DNA from: JBBSEX01 sp038239345
GTDB taxonomy: Bacteria; Acidobacteriota; Terriglobia; Bryobacterales; Bryobacteraceae
Assembly (NCBI GenBank): GCA_038239345.1
Contig: JBBSEX010000022.1
Span: 11,447 to 75,446, forward strand
Length of the DNA stretch: 64,000 nucleotides
Reading direction: 5' to 3'
Positions 43,122 to 52,345 of the stretch are shown piece after piece. The position numbers were made by a program, and so were the translations under genes. Numbering within the stretch: position 1 is the stretch's first letter; each line of letters opens with the position of its first letter. The notes under the pieces are model-generated. The model had not been told where the DNA came from and made no database searches. It saw nothing but the letters and a program-made list of their open reading frames with translations.

Positions 43122-43171
43122 GAGCTTAAGTGGCGCGGGACAGCCGATACGAAAACTTAGACCTTAAGCTC
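43122..43171. promoter_or_regulatory. Inverted repeat in receptor/regulator intergenic region
   Basis: GAGCTTAAG (43122-43130) and CTTAAGCTC (43163-43171) are perfect inverted 9-bp arms separated by 32 bases. They lie about 50-100 bases upstream of the receptor start. They could be an operator for the divergent regulator or another factor. The rest of the 43074-43397 gap shows only a weak extended -10-like TGATACAAT at 43376-43384. Confidence 0.4.
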
Positions 43172-43397
43172 TATTCGCAATAGCCTGAATTCACTGGCAG
43201 ATGAATGCAAGGACTGTACGGTAACCGGAAGTTAAAACCACCGCTAAAATCAACCGTTTCAGCTGCCTGCGGAATTGTTACACCGTTGTGTTAATCGGCT
43301 TGGGACAGACGTACCGTACTCCGAATCGACATTGTTAACGCTTCAAGATGGGCCAAATCATATTACGGGCAAAAGTGATACAATTTCCCCGTCGACC

Positions 43398-44660
43398 ATG
43401 GAAACTCTCCACGCTCGCGAGCGTTCCTTTCCGGCGAGTGAGTCTGAACGCGACTCGATCCGTAATCAACTTGAGCGGATGTTGTCCGACCCTTTGTTCC
43501 GAAACAGCAAACGTTTCCCGGCCCTTTTGCGGCACGTGGTGGAGCAAACGCTGGAGGGCCACGGCGATGAACTGAAGGAACGCACGCTAGGCATTGAGGT
43601 ATTTGCCAGACAGCCGAATTACGACACAAATGCCGATCCCATTGTGCGCGCCACGGCGGGCGAAATTCGTAAAAGAATCGCGCAGTATTATCATGCGGCG
43701 GAACATCAATCTGAAATTCGAATCGATCTGTCGCCGGGATCTTATGTTCCTGAATTTCACGGTCCGGCGATCCAGCCCGGCCAACCCGCGGCGATTCCCG
43801 ATGCGGATATGTTGCGGCCGGCTAAACCATTTCGCTTCCCACTCCTGGCCTTCGCGATCCCTATCGCCGCGGCGCTGGCAGGGATTGTAATAGGCGTCGC
43901 GTGGTCGAGGCCGAAATTGATTCACACGGCGCTGGATCAATTCTGGGGCCCGGCACTGGAGTCGCCGCTTCCCGTACTGATCTGCATTGGACAGCGCGCT
44001 TTTCTAGCCGTGGCGCAGGAACCGGGGCGGACTCCGAACCCCGACATCCCTTTGGTGGCTGAATCGCGAAGTAATCCAGCGGCGCGAATCACGATGTCGG
44101 AGCTGTATTACATGGGTAGCCAGAATGTCGCGTTACACGATGTTCAGACTCTAGCCCGGATGGCCGGATTATTAGAGGCACGGGGACGATCGTTCCGCAT
44201 CCTGGGCGGCAGTTCCACCAGCTTCGCGGATTTGCGCAGCGGGCCGGTTATTCTTCTGGGCGGGTTCAATAATGACTGGACGATGCGCTTGACCGGGCCT
44301 ATGCGTTTTAGTTTCGAACGCGACGGAACCACGTTCTGGATTCGCGACCGGCAGAATCCGGGCAAGAAAGATCTAGCAGTGAATTACAGTGCTCCTTATC
44401 AGAATCTGGTTCGCGATTACGCATTAATCTCCCGAGTGCTGGATCCTACAACAGACCGGATGGTAGTGATCGCCGGGGGGCTAACGGGCTTTGGCACGGT
44501 TGCCGCCGGAGAATTTCTTACCGATCCCCGCCATTTTGAGAACGCGATAAAACAGGCGCCTCGAGATTGGGACCGCAAGAATATTCAGTTAGTGATCGCG
44601 ACTGAGGTAATTGACGGGAACTCGGGGCCGCCGCGCGTGGTCGACCGGTTTTTTTGGTAG
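43398..44660 (+). CDS. Membrane-anchored regulator of acidobacterial type
   Basis: The N-terminal ~120 residues follow a pattern common in large acidobacterial regulator families: LSDPLFRNSKRFPALLRHVVEQTLEG, ELKERTLGIEVFARQPNYDTNADPIVRATAGEIRKRIAQYY, and SPGSYVPEF. One transmembrane helix (FPLLAFAIPIAAALAGIVIGVAW) lies near residues 150-172, and the C-terminal 250 residues are outside the cytoplasm. In relatives the C-terminus varies (TPR, cyclase and others). The gene is divergent from the TonB-dependent receptor and likely regulates it. The ATG at 43398 is preferred over the frame start at 43275, since residues before it are not family-like. Confidence 0.65.
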   Translation: METLHARERSFPASESERDSIRNQLERMLSDPLFRNSKRFPALLRHVVEQTLEGHGDELKERTLGIEVFARQPNYDTNADPIVRATAGEIRKRIAQYYHAAEHQSEIRIDLSPGSYVPEFHGPAIQPGQPAAIPDADMLRPAKPFRFPLLAFAIPIAAALAGIVIGVAWSRPKLIHTALDQFWGPALESPLPVLICIGQRAFLAVAQEPGRTPNPDIPLVAESRSNPAARITMSELYYMGSQNVALHDVQTLARMAGLLEARGRSFRILGGSSTSFADLRSGPVILLGGFNNDWTMRLTGPMRFSFERDGTTFWIRDRQNPGKKDLAVNYSAPYQNLVRDYALISRVLDPTTDRMVVIAGGLTGFGTVAAGEFLTDPRHFENAIKQAPRDWDRKNIQLVIATEVIDGNSGPPRVVDRFFW

Positions 44661-44786
44661 ATGCGCTTTACTGGATTGTATTCAACTTGTAATGCAATTC
44701 AGCGGGTCATATTGATACCATGTCGAAGTTGCGTCTCTTCGTAAGCCAATTCATCAGCCCTCGTAACGGAAATCCAGGAGAATTCT

Positions 44787-47700
44787 ATGTTTCGCTCTAA
44801 ACTGCATCCAGCGCGCGGTGTGTTCGCTGTAGCTTTGCTCGCCTTTGCGAGTTGCTCGGCGATGTTCGCGGATCCGAAAATCGTAATCAGCCAAGTTTAC
44901 GGCGGTGGCGGCAATTCCGGCGCGACTTTAACGAACGATTTTATCGAGATTTTTAACACGGGCGATGCGCCGATGAGCCTGGCCGGGTGGAGCGTGCAGT
45001 ACAACAGCGCGGCTGGCACCAGCGCCTGGCAGGTTACGAATCTGACAGGTTCAATTGCGGCGGGCCAGTATTATCTAATCCAGGAAGCGAAGGGAGCAGG
45101 CGGCACGACAGCTCTGCCAACACCCGATGCAACCGGCACGATCCCCCTTTCGGGAAGCACTGGAAGAGTGGCTTTGGTTTCGAACACGACTGCGCTTTCG
45201 GCAGCCTGTCCAACGGGAACCGGTTCAACAATCGTGGATGTTATTGGCTTCGGTCCAACCGCGAGTTGCTTTGAGACGAGTCCGACGGCCGTGCTTAGCA
45301 ACCTTACGGCGGCATTGCGAAATGCCAGCGGCTGTACCGACACCGACAACAATGTAAACGATTTTACGATTGCGGCCCCAGCGCCGCGAAATACGGGAAC
45401 GACCTTGAATCCCTGCGTTCCCATTGGACCCACTACTCTTGGCGGAGTGGGAACGGCAACTCCGAATTCCTTAAGTCCGGGGAGCCAGACGACATTGAGC
45501 GCCACGGTGACGCCAGGCAGCAATCCGGCATCGACGGGCATTACGGTGAGTTGCGATGCAAGCACTATCGGCGGCAGCACTACGCTAGCTTTAACCGGTA
45601 CGGGCCCTTATACGACCATGTACACAATACCGTTGGGTACAAATCCCGCGGGATATTCGCTCCCCTGTACTGTTGCCGATCTGCAGTCGCGCAGTTCTAA
45701 TTTCACCATCGCGCTGACGGTAACCGCTCCGGCGACAGTGACGCAAATTTATCAGATCACCGGCTCTGGCGCGACGTCGCCAAAGGCTGGCGCAGCCGTT
45801 ACTACGCGCGGTGTCGTCACGGCGATCCGCGCCGCAACCAGCGGTGTTGGTGGCTTCTATATCGAGAGTCTTCCGGCCGATCGCGATGCCGACCCAAATA
45901 CTTCTGAAGGCCTGTTGGTGTTCACAGGCAGCAGCGCTCGACCGGCGTGCGCCGTGGTTGGCAACTCAATCCAGATCGACGGCGTTGTCAGTGATTTTGT
46001 CCCCTCGACGGCCCCAGTGGGAAGCTTCCCGTTGACGGAATTGGGTAGCCCGGCGAACTGCCAGATACTGGCGACGGATGTGTTGGGCAGTCTGCCCGCT
46101 CCGGTAACGATCGCCATTGGTTCGCTGGATCCTAACGGGACGGCGATTCAATCGCGCAAGTGGCTGGCGATGCGGGTGACGGTTCCTACCTCGACCGTGG
46201 TGGGGCCAAGCCTTGGAAATCTCGATGAACCTAACGAAACGGCAACGCCCAACGGCCAGTTCTTTATTACCACTCTCGCTGGTGGCGCGCGTTCTTATCG
46301 CAAGCCGGGCATTCTGGATACACGCCGCCCAGCCGATGCCGCGGCAACTGTCCCGGGCTACAACGGCAACCCGGAAGTTCTTCGCGTCGATACCACGGCG
46401 CTCGCCGGTCCAACGGCATTCGAAGTGGCGCCCGGTACGACTGTCAGCAATCTGAGTGGGGTGATGGACTACACGACATCGCAAGGGCAGTACACACTCT
46501 ACAGCGACGCGGCTGAGGCGGGCACGTATTCGCCAAGCACTCCAACCATCAGCGCGATTCCCGTTCCAGCGGCACTGTCGACGGACCTGACGATTGCCGA
46601 CTTCAATATTCAACGTTTCTACAACGATATTGCCGAAGGCAACGGCGCGGTTACCGTGACTACAACTGCTTATCAGGGGCGCTTGAACAAGCTCTCGCTC
46701 GCGGTTCGGAACGTGCTGAACACACCGGATATTATCGGTTTCGAGGAAGTGGAAGCGCCCACGCTAGCGAGCGGATCCAGCAGTTTCCCGGTGATTACGG
46801 ATATCGTCGCCAAGCTCAATACGGACGCGGTGAACGATGGCAAGCCGAATCCGAACTACGGCTGGTGCATGTTCGGTACAAACGACCCCAGTGCGATTAA
46901 TGTCGCGGTGGTTTACAAAAAAGATAAAGTAGCGCTGCAGGATTGCGCGCAATATGGCGGCGGCACTACGTTCGTGGAGCCGGGCGGTGCTTCCAATACT
47001 TTGAACGATCGCCCGCCCGTCACGTTCAAGGGAATCGCCAAGGCTCCGGGGTCAGACTCGGGGTTGCCCATCCGCATCGTGGTGAATCACCTTCGTTCGC
47101 TGGGCAGCGTCGATCAGCCCGGCATCGGCAATGGGGAACGCGTCCGAACCAAGCGCAACCAACAGGCAATCTATCTGGCGAAGCTGATTTCCGGACTGCT
47201 TCCGGAACAAACCACGAACTGGAATACAACGGACAATCTGATCCTTGTGGGCGATTTCAACGCTTACCAGTTCAACGATGGTTACGTTGATTCGCTGGGT
47301 TGCATCACTGGCTTGCCGAGTCCGGCAGATACGCAATACTTCACGGCGGCGCAGTTGGCGGTGGATGCTCCATGCACGGCGATCCCAAGCCCCACGCTGA
47401 CGAATCTTACGACGCTTGATCCGCTTGACCGTTATTCTTACACGTTCTCCGGTGTGCTGCAGTCGATTGATCACGCGATTATCAATGGCAAGCTGTTACC
47501 CCGCGTGCGGCAAGCGGCCGATGCCCGTAACGATGCGGATTTCCCGGAAGGACCGACCTACAAAAATAATTTTAATCGGCCGGAGCGGCTGTCCGACCAC
47601 GATATGCCGGTAGTTTATGTGACGTTGCCGATGGAAATAACCAGCCGTGTGACAGTGAACGGTAAACCGGTTGCATTGAACCGCGCGACGCATCGTTACA

Positions 47701-47951
47701 ACGGCCAAATCAGCATCACTAACACTGGAGGGGTGGCACTCACCGGGCCACTCTACGTATTCTTTAACAACCTGACCGCCGCTGCTACACTACCCGATCT
47801 GCCGACCCAAAACGGTGTACCGTATGCGACTATAAATCTCCCGGGTGGTCTGGCTCCTGGTGCTACCAGTGCACTCGTAACGATCAGCTTCGCCGATCCA
47901 ACCAATGCCCCCATCAGCTTCAGCACCACAGTATTCGATGGAATCTTCTAG
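44787..47951 (+). CDS. Secreted nuclease: lamin-tail domain plus endonuclease/exonuclease/phosphatase domain
   Basis: The 1054-residue protein has a signal peptide (VFAVALLAFASCSAMFA). Next comes a lamin-tail domain (KIVISQVYGGGGNSGATLTNDFIEIFNTGDAPMSLAGWSVQY, cited as landmark), Ig-like/OB-like middle segments, and a C-terminal EEP nuclease domain. The EEP motifs are IADFNIQRFYND, IIGFEEVE, VNHLRSLG, LILVGDFNAY, SIDHAIING and RLSDHDMPVVYV. These supply the catalytic Asn, Glu, His and Asp residues of DNase-I-like enzymes, so it is probably an extracellular DNase used for nutrients or biofilm DNA. AGGAG lies eight bases before the ATG. A PEP-CTERM gene follows after 24 bases. Confidence 0.88.
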   Translation: MFRSKLHPARGVFAVALLAFASCSAMFADPKIVISQVYGGGGNSGATLTNDFIEIFNTGDAPMSLAGWSVQYNSAAGTSAWQVTNLTGSIAAGQYYLIQEAKGAGGTTALPTPDATGTIPLSGSTGRVALVSNTTALSAACPTGTGSTIVDVIGFGPTASCFETSPTAVLSNLTAALRNASGCTDTDNNVNDFTIAAPAPRNTGTTLNPCVPIGPTTLGGVGTATPNSLSPGSQTTLSATVTPGSNPASTGITVSCDASTIGGSTTLALTGTGPYTTMYTIPLGTNPAGYSLPCTVADLQSRSSNFTIALTVTAPATVTQIYQITGSGATSPKAGAAVTTRGVVTAIRAATSGVGGFYIESLPADRDADPNTSEGLLVFTGSSARPACAVVGNSIQIDGVVSDFVPSTAPVGSFPLTELGSPANCQILATDVLGSLPAPVTIAIGSLDPNGTAIQSRKWLAMRVTVPTSTVVGPSLGNLDEPNETATPNGQFFITTLAGGARSYRKPGILDTRRPADAAATVPGYNGNPEVLRVDTTALAGPTAFEVAPGTTVSNLSGVMDYTTSQGQYTLYSDAAEAGTYSPSTPTISAIPVPAALSTDLTIADFNIQRFYNDIAEGNGAVTVTTTAYQGRLNKLSLAVRNVLNTPDIIGFEEVEAPTLASGSSSFPVITDIVAKLNTDAVNDGKPNPNYGWCMFGTNDPSAINVAVVYKKDKVALQDCAQYGGGTTFVEPGGASNTLNDRPPVTFKGIAKAPGSDSGLPIRIVVNHLRSLGSVDQPGIGNGERVRTKRNQQAIYLAKLISGLLPEQTTNWNTTDNLILVGDFNAYQFNDGYVDSLGCITGLPSPADTQYFTAAQLAVDAPCTAIPSPTLTNLTTLDPLDRYSYTFSGVLQSIDHAIINGKLLPRVRQAADARNDADFPEGPTYKNNFNRPERLSDHDMPVVYVTLPMEITSRVTVNGKPVALNRATHRYNGQISITNTGGVALTGPLYVFFNNLTAAATLPDLPTQNGVPYATINLPGGLAPGATSALVTISFADPTNAPISFSTTVFDGIF

Positions 47952-47975
47952 TTAATTAAACAGGGAAAATAGAAA

Positions 47976-48593
47976 ATGAATCGACGAACACTTGTAGCAT
48001 TCCTGGCGCTGAGCGTTACGCCGCTCGCCGTCATCGCGGGACCGATCACCGTTACCATCAACACGCCAACGGTACCTGCGGGCGCCGTGTATCTGGACCT
48101 GCAATTTAATCCGTTTAATTCGCCGTTAAGCGCGGTGGCGACGTTGACGGACTTCCAGCAGAGTGGTTACGCGTTCGGGGCCACAGACAGTTCAACCGGC
48201 GTTACTGGTAGCTTTGAAGCTCCTCCGCTAGTGATTCCCAACGATCAAGGTTTAGCTAATTTCTATACCCGCGCCGTCACCACGTTCGGCACTTCATTCA
48301 CCTTCACGCTCAATTTTTCCGGCCCCGCGGTGGGTGGCGGGTCCACCGATAGCAGTGAGTTCTTTGTCTTCCTGGAAGACAGCGACTTCAGTCCGCTTTT
48401 CGGAACGCTGGACAACGGCGCGATCGCGACCGTTCTACTAGACGGGAAAGGCGGCATCACGACGCAAGACGGTAATTTCGGTACTGACGGATCGACACTC
48501 GTAACGGCAAGCGCCGCGGTACCTGAGCCCGCGACCTTCGCTCTGGGCGCGCTGGGTATCGGCGTACTCGCGTTCCTCCGACGGCGCGATTAG
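47976..48593 (+). CDS. PEP-CTERM sorting-signal protein
   Basis: The 205-residue protein has a signal peptide (LVAFLALSVTPLAVIAG) and a textbook PEP-CTERM tail: VPEPATFALGALGIGVLAFLRRRD, with the Pro-Glu-Pro motif, a hydrophobic helix and a basic end. An exosortase, not in this window, would process it. The body (FTLNFSGPAVGGGSTDSSEFFVFL) is beta-rich with an NF-x-FVF core resembling NF038129-type PEP-CTERM proteins. It follows the secreted nuclease and may be cotranscribed. It ends at the base before the convergent glycosidase gene. Confidence 0.92.
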   Translation: MNRRTLVAFLALSVTPLAVIAGPITVTINTPTVPAGAVYLDLQFNPFNSPLSAVATLTDFQQSGYAFGATDSSTGVTGSFEAPPLVIPNDQGLANFYTRAVTTFGTSFTFTLNFSGPAVGGGSTDSSEFFVFLEDSDFSPLFGTLDNGAIATVLLDGKGGITTQDGNFGTDGSTLVTASAAVPEPATFALGALGIGVLAFLRRRD

Positions 48594-49733
48594 TTAGCGC
48601 TCGGCGGAAGCTGCCGGACGCCTCGGGCGCACTCCGATGATGTCGCGGATGAACGTGGCTTCTTCGGGTTTGTAAGGCTTGCCATCGGTGCGAAACAACT
48701 CGTGGAACCACACCTTTGGTTCATGGTCAGTGTAGGGATGCTCCCACGAATCCCAGGGCAGGAACGTCTGTGTTTTTCCCGCCACCAATCCCCAGTTGTA
48801 CGCCGCGACATGGTCTTTTTTGGCAACCGGTAGAGTTCCCTCGAAGGTACTCTTTTCGCCGCGAGCCATATACTCGGTGCACAGTATCGGACGATGGGTG
48901 CGTGCCAGCGACTGCACGCGACTCTCAAATTGCTCCGGCGGACCGTAGTTGTGGAACGAGATCACATCGGACTCATCCAGCTGTATCTTCTCCATCGCGC
49001 TGAGCTTGGCCGGGTCAGCCCATTCGCCATTCCACACGCCACTAGTCAGAGGCTGTTGCGGGTCCGCCATGCGAGCCCAGAGAAACACCTTCGGCAGCAG
49101 AGCAAGCACGAGTTCCGTTTTGTTTGGCGGCTCAATCTTACCGTGGCTGGGATTGTTTTTATTGTCCGGCTCATTCCATACGTCCCATGCCAACACGCGC
49201 GAGTCATGGCTGAACGCACTCACCACGCCCTTAACATAAGCCTCTAAGCGCGGATATTGCGCGGGATCGCTCAAGGCCTTTCCACCTGGACTCTGCACCC
49301 ATCCGGAGTTGTGAATGCCGGGTATCGGCGAGTGTTGCTTTCCCAGCGCGGGATTCGGGTCCCAACAGGAATCGAATAAGACGAACATCGGGCGAATCTT
49401 GTGTTTGGCCGCAATCGTCAGGAACTGATCGATGCGCTTCTTGAAGCCATCCGCATCTTGCTGCCATAACAAATCGTGGAGGAAGACGCGCATGGTGTTC
49501 ATGCCCAGACTTTCCGCCCAGCCCAGTTCAAGGTCAATCCGTTGCGGGTCGAAGGTTTCAGCCTGCCACATCTCAAGTTCATTGATTGCGTTCGCCGGGA
49601 TGTAGTTGCTGCCCACCAGCCACGGCTGACGGGTGTACCAGGCCTTTGCTTTCGTATCGGCCCAACGGTGGGGCTGCGCGTTGGCGGTATTCGCCAGCAG
49701 AAGCCCCGAAATCAATAGAGAGCGCATAGTCAT
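48594..49733 (-). CDS. Secreted GH5-like glycoside hydrolase
   Basis: The 379-residue protein has a signal peptide (MRSLLISGLLLANTANA) and a (beta/alpha)8 barrel of clan GH-A. LVGSNYIPANAINELEMWQ begins the barrel, the acid/base is in VWNEPDN, and the probable nucleophile is in LCTEYMARG. WDSWEHPYTDHEPKVWFHEL follows near the end. This layout fits cellulase/mannanase-like families such as GH5; exact specificity cannot be told. The C-terminus (RRPAASAER) may be a tail. ATG at 49733 or 49727 are both possible. Its stop abuts that of the PEP-CTERM gene. Confidence 0.85.
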   Translation of the reverse strand: MTMRSLLISGLLLANTANAQPHRWADTKAKAWYTRQPWLVGSNYIPANAINELEMWQAETFDPQRIDLELGWAESLGMNTMRVFLHDLLWQQDADGFKKRIDQFLTIAAKHKIRPMFVLFDSCWDPNPALGKQHSPIPGIHNSGWVQSPGGKALSDPAQYPRLEAYVKGVVSAFSHDSRVLAWDVWNEPDNKNNPSHGKIEPPNKTELVLALLPKVFLWARMADPQQPLTSGVWNGEWADPAKLSAMEKIQLDESDVISFHNYGPPEQFESRVQSLARTHRPILCTEYMARGEKSTFEGTLPVAKKDHVAAYNWGLVAGKTQTFLPWDSWEHPYTDHEPKVWFHELFRTDGKPYKPEEATFIRDIIGVRPRRPAASAER

Positions 49734-49896
49734 TCCATAACTACTATATTGATTAATCCCGTTTCATCCGGCATCAGGCTTTTCGCCCGGCACTACAGAG
49801 ATGCTCCTGGGTTTGCGACGGAATCAGAGTCGATCGCGTTTCCTGGTAACGATGGAGGACTGTTTTGTACGATCATAAAAGGACAGAAGCGCATCC

Positions 49897-51366
49897 GTGA
49901 ACCGAAAACCACCCACATCGAAGAAGTATTCGCGACCAAGTCCGCAGCGTTCCGGTCCTCAGCAGGGGAACCGTTCTCCAGGGCGACAGGACGACCGACC
50001 TCCGAGGAAGGATTATCGTTCGGCTCCAAGGCAAGACGATCGACCCGCGCCAAGACGCGAGGATCGGCCCGCGCCGCGACAAGACGACCGTCCTCCAAGA
50101 AGAGATTATCGTCCGGCTCCACGGCAAGACGATAGACCAGCGCCTCGGCAGGAGTATCGGCCCGCGCCGCGACAAGACGACCGTCCTCCAAGAAGAGATT
50201 ATCGTCCGGCTCCACGGCAAGACGATCGACCAGCGCCAAGACGCGAGGATCGACCCGCGCCGCGACAGGACGACCGTCCCCAAAGAAGAGATTATCGTCC
50301 GGCTCCACGGCAAGACGATCGACCAGCGCCAAGACGCGAGGATCGACCCGCGCCGCGACAGGACGACCGTCCCCAAAGAAGAGACTATCCGCCCGCTTCC
50401 AGACAAGATGACCGCCCTCCACGCCCCGTTGGGAAAGGCTACTCGCCAGCCCGCCGCGAGGAGCGGCCTTCCGCAAAACCGGTGAACTACTCGTCGCCCA
50501 AGAATCAGTACGAATCTTCCCCCGAGCGCAAAAAGTTTTCGCAGCCAAAAGAAGGAAAGCGCAGTCCCGCGGATTCGCGCGATCGCCTTCCGCCAAAACC
50601 GCCGAATCGATTCCGCGCGCAGGCTCCGGTGCGTCCCGAAGCCGAAGAAGATATGCGCGAATTAAAAACCCTGGAACGCGTCATTTCCAAAGCCGGCGTG
50701 GCGTCACGCACCGAGGCTCGTACTTGGATCGGATCGGGTCGAGTGCAGGTGAATGGCAAGCTGGTGCAGACTCCCGACCAATGGGTAGACCTGAATACCG
50801 ACACCGTAACCCTGGACGGAAAACCGCTGCAGCCCCAAAAAAAGATGTATCTGCTGCTCTATAAGCCCAAGGGATTTATTACCACCTATAAGGACCCCGA
50901 AGGCCGCCCGACTGTGTACGACCTGATGCATGATCTGGGTCAGTGGGTGTTTCCCGTAGGCAGGCTCGATCTGGAAACCAGCGGTCTGCTGCTACTAACC
51001 AACGACACGCAGCTAGCCGAACTGATCACCAATCCCGAGCACAAGGTGGCAAAGACTTATCTGGTGAAGAGCTCAAAACTCTTGAGCGACGATCAATTGG
51101 AATTGCTGCGCAATGGCATCGCGCTAAACGATGGACCCACGCGTCCCGCTGTAGTGCGCCGTGTTCGCGATTCGGAGAAGTATACGTTCTTCGAAATTAC
51201 CATTACCGAGGGCCGCAACCGGCAGGTAAGGCGAATGGTGGAAGCGCTGGAGGCGAAGGTGCTAAAGCTGGTGCGAACCTCTATTGGGGCCTTAGAGATC
51301 AGCGGTCTGGAGATGGGCAAGTACCGTCATCTCACCAACCGTGAGGTGGAAGCGCTCAGGCAGTAA
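49897..51366 (+). CDS. rluB: RsuA/RluB-family pseudouridine synthase with repetitive N-terminal extension
   Basis: Residues ~245-489 form a complete RsuA/RluB-type enzyme: S4 domain (LERVISKAGVASRTEARTWIGSGRVQVNGKLV), then KPKGFITTYKDPEGRPTVYD, the catalytic motif FPVGRLDLETSGLLLLTND with the active aspartate, and ITEGRNRQVRRMVEA. The enzyme isomerises a uridine in rRNA (RluB acts on 23S rRNA; RluB rather than RluE/F or RsuA is an inference). Residues 30-175 are 31-residue repeats of Arg-Asp-Pro-Gln (RQDDRPAPRREDRPAP and variants), followed by another basic linker. Such a disordered, charged tail may bind RNA. The GTG start is the only good one. Its 3' end overlaps the convergent deacetylase gene by 11 bases. 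Confidence 0.9.
   Translation: MNRKPPTSKKYSRPSPQRSGPQQGNRSPGRQDDRPPRKDYRSAPRQDDRPAPRREDRPAPRQDDRPPRRDYRPAPRQDDRPAPRQEYRPAPRQDDRPPRRDYRPAPRQDDRPAPRREDRPAPRQDDRPQRRDYRPAPRQDDRPAPRREDRPAPRQDDRPQRRDYPPASRQDDRPPRPVGKGYSPARREERPSAKPVNYSSPKNQYESSPERKKFSQPKEGKRSPADSRDRLPPKPPNRFRAQAPVRPEAEEDMRELKTLERVISKAGVASRTEARTWIGSGRVQVNGKLVQTPDQWVDLNTDTVTLDGKPLQPQKKMYLLLYKPKGFITTYKDPEGRPTVYDLMHDLGQWVFPVGRLDLETSGLLLLTNDTQLAELITNPEHKVAKTYLVKSSKLLSDDQLELLRNGIALNDGPTRPAVVRRVRDSEKYTFFEITITEGRNRQVRRMVEALEAKVLKLVRTSIGALEISGLEMGKYRHLTNREVEALRQ
49984..50425. repeat. 93-bp tandem repeat array within the pseudouridine synthase gene
   Basis: A 93-bp (31-codon) unit recurs with equivalent codons at 49996, 50089, 50182, 50275 and 50368. 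The central copies are nearly identical and the edges are degenerate. Each unit contains two sub-repeats of about 15-16 codons built from CGxCAAGACGATCG-like blocks. All frames are open across the array because of its composition. Confidence 0.92.
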
Positions 51367-52303
51367 AGCCGCTCAAGGTTTCTACGTGGGCGGTTGCGGC
51401 GGCGGCGACCCCGGTAAGACTATAACCGCCTTCCAGCACCGATACGATCCGGCCGCCGGCGTGCTTCGCGGCAATCTCCTGAATCAGGCCGGTCAGTAGT
51501 TGGAAGTCGGAATCCTCCAGCAGAAATTGCCCTAGCGGATCGTCGATGCGCGAATCGAAGCCGGCGGAAATAAGAACGATGTCGGGTTGAAAGAGCGCAG
51601 CCGCGGGCAAGAGCTTCGTCTGAAACGCGGCAAGAATTTCTTTGGGCCCGGAATAAGCGGGCAGTGGACAGTTAATGGTGCTGCCCTTCCCCGCTCCCTC
51701 GCCAGTCTCTTCCGCCCGGCCGGTGCCCGGATACCACGGATATTGATGCGTGCTGAAAAACAATACGGAGTTATCGTGGTAGAAAATATCCTGCGTACCG
51801 TTGCCGTGATGTACATCCCAATCGACAATCAGCACTCGTTCCGCACCATGCCGTCGCTGCGCATAGCGGGCGGCGATCGCCACGTTGTTGAATACGCAAA
51901 ACCCCATCCCGCGATCGGCCGTTGCATGGTGGCCGGGCGGACGGACGATGCAGAAGGCGTTATCGGTGGCGCCCGTCATCACGGAATCCACCGCGGCAAC
52001 CACACCGCCGGCGGCCCTTCGGGCGGCATCGAGAGATCGAGGGCAGATCTGGGTATCGCCGGTACTCAATTCATCTGCGCCCGTGCCGATGTCCCGCTTC
52101 ACGGTTTTCAAATAAGCGGAAGTATGACAGGTGAGCACTTCGTCATCGGTTACCTCGCGCGGGGGCAAGAGGGTAAAATTTCGAACCAGTCCGGCGCGCT
52201 CCATTCCCATGTATACGGCATCAAAACGTTCGGGACGCTCAGGATGCCCGCTGCCAGGAGCATGCTGCTTCACGAACGGATCGGCGGAAAGCGCGGTCGT
52301 CAT
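51356..52303 (-). CDS. Histone-deacetylase-family hydrolase
   Basis: The protein matches the arginase/deacetylase fold class: HPERPERFDAVYMGMERAG, IVRPPGHHATADRGMGFCVFNNVAIAARYAQ, VDWDVHHGNGTQDIFY, FSTHQYPWYPGTG, and LISAGFDSRIDDPLGQF. The catalytic HH pair and the zinc ligands Asp, His, Asp are all present. Bacterial members deacetylate small molecules or proteins such as acetoin-related, polyamine or lysine substrates; which one is unknown. The frame is open to 52507, but similarity starts at the ATG at 52303 (MTTALSADPFVKQHAPGSGH). A divergent OsmC gene starts 42 bases away. Confidence 0.93.
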   Translation of the reverse strand: MTTALSADPFVKQHAPGSGHPERPERFDAVYMGMERAGLVRNFTLLPPREVTDDEVLTCHTSAYLKTVKRDIGTGADELSTGDTQICPRSLDAARRAAGGVVAAVDSVMTGATDNAFCIVRPPGHHATADRGMGFCVFNNVAIAARYAQRRHGAERVLIVDWDVHHGNGTQDIFYHDNSVLFFSTHQYPWYPGTGRAEETGEGAGKGSTINCPLPAYSGPKEILAAFQTKLLPAAALFQPDIVLISAGFDSRIDDPLGQFLLEDSDFQLLTGLIQEIAAKHAGGRIVSVLEGGYSLTGVAAAATAHVETLSGFTA

Positions 52304-52345
52304 CGATTTGAGCGTACCAATTAAACTGGAGATAGAGGTAATCAA

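Noticed and set aside
49984..50425. Regular repeats considered as a CRISPR array
   Set aside because: The 93-bp units are contiguous, without unique spacers, and are in frame with a coding sequence.
49793..50596. Long minus-strand open frames (267 and 177 aa) across the repeat array
   Set aside because: They mirror the 93-bp tandem repeats of the pseudouridine synthase gene, whose composition leaves all frames open. They show no family similarity and the plus frame joins a real enzyme.
51587..52324. 245-residue plus-strand frame
   Set aside because: It is antisense to the histone-deacetylase-like gene, which has all its active-site motifs.
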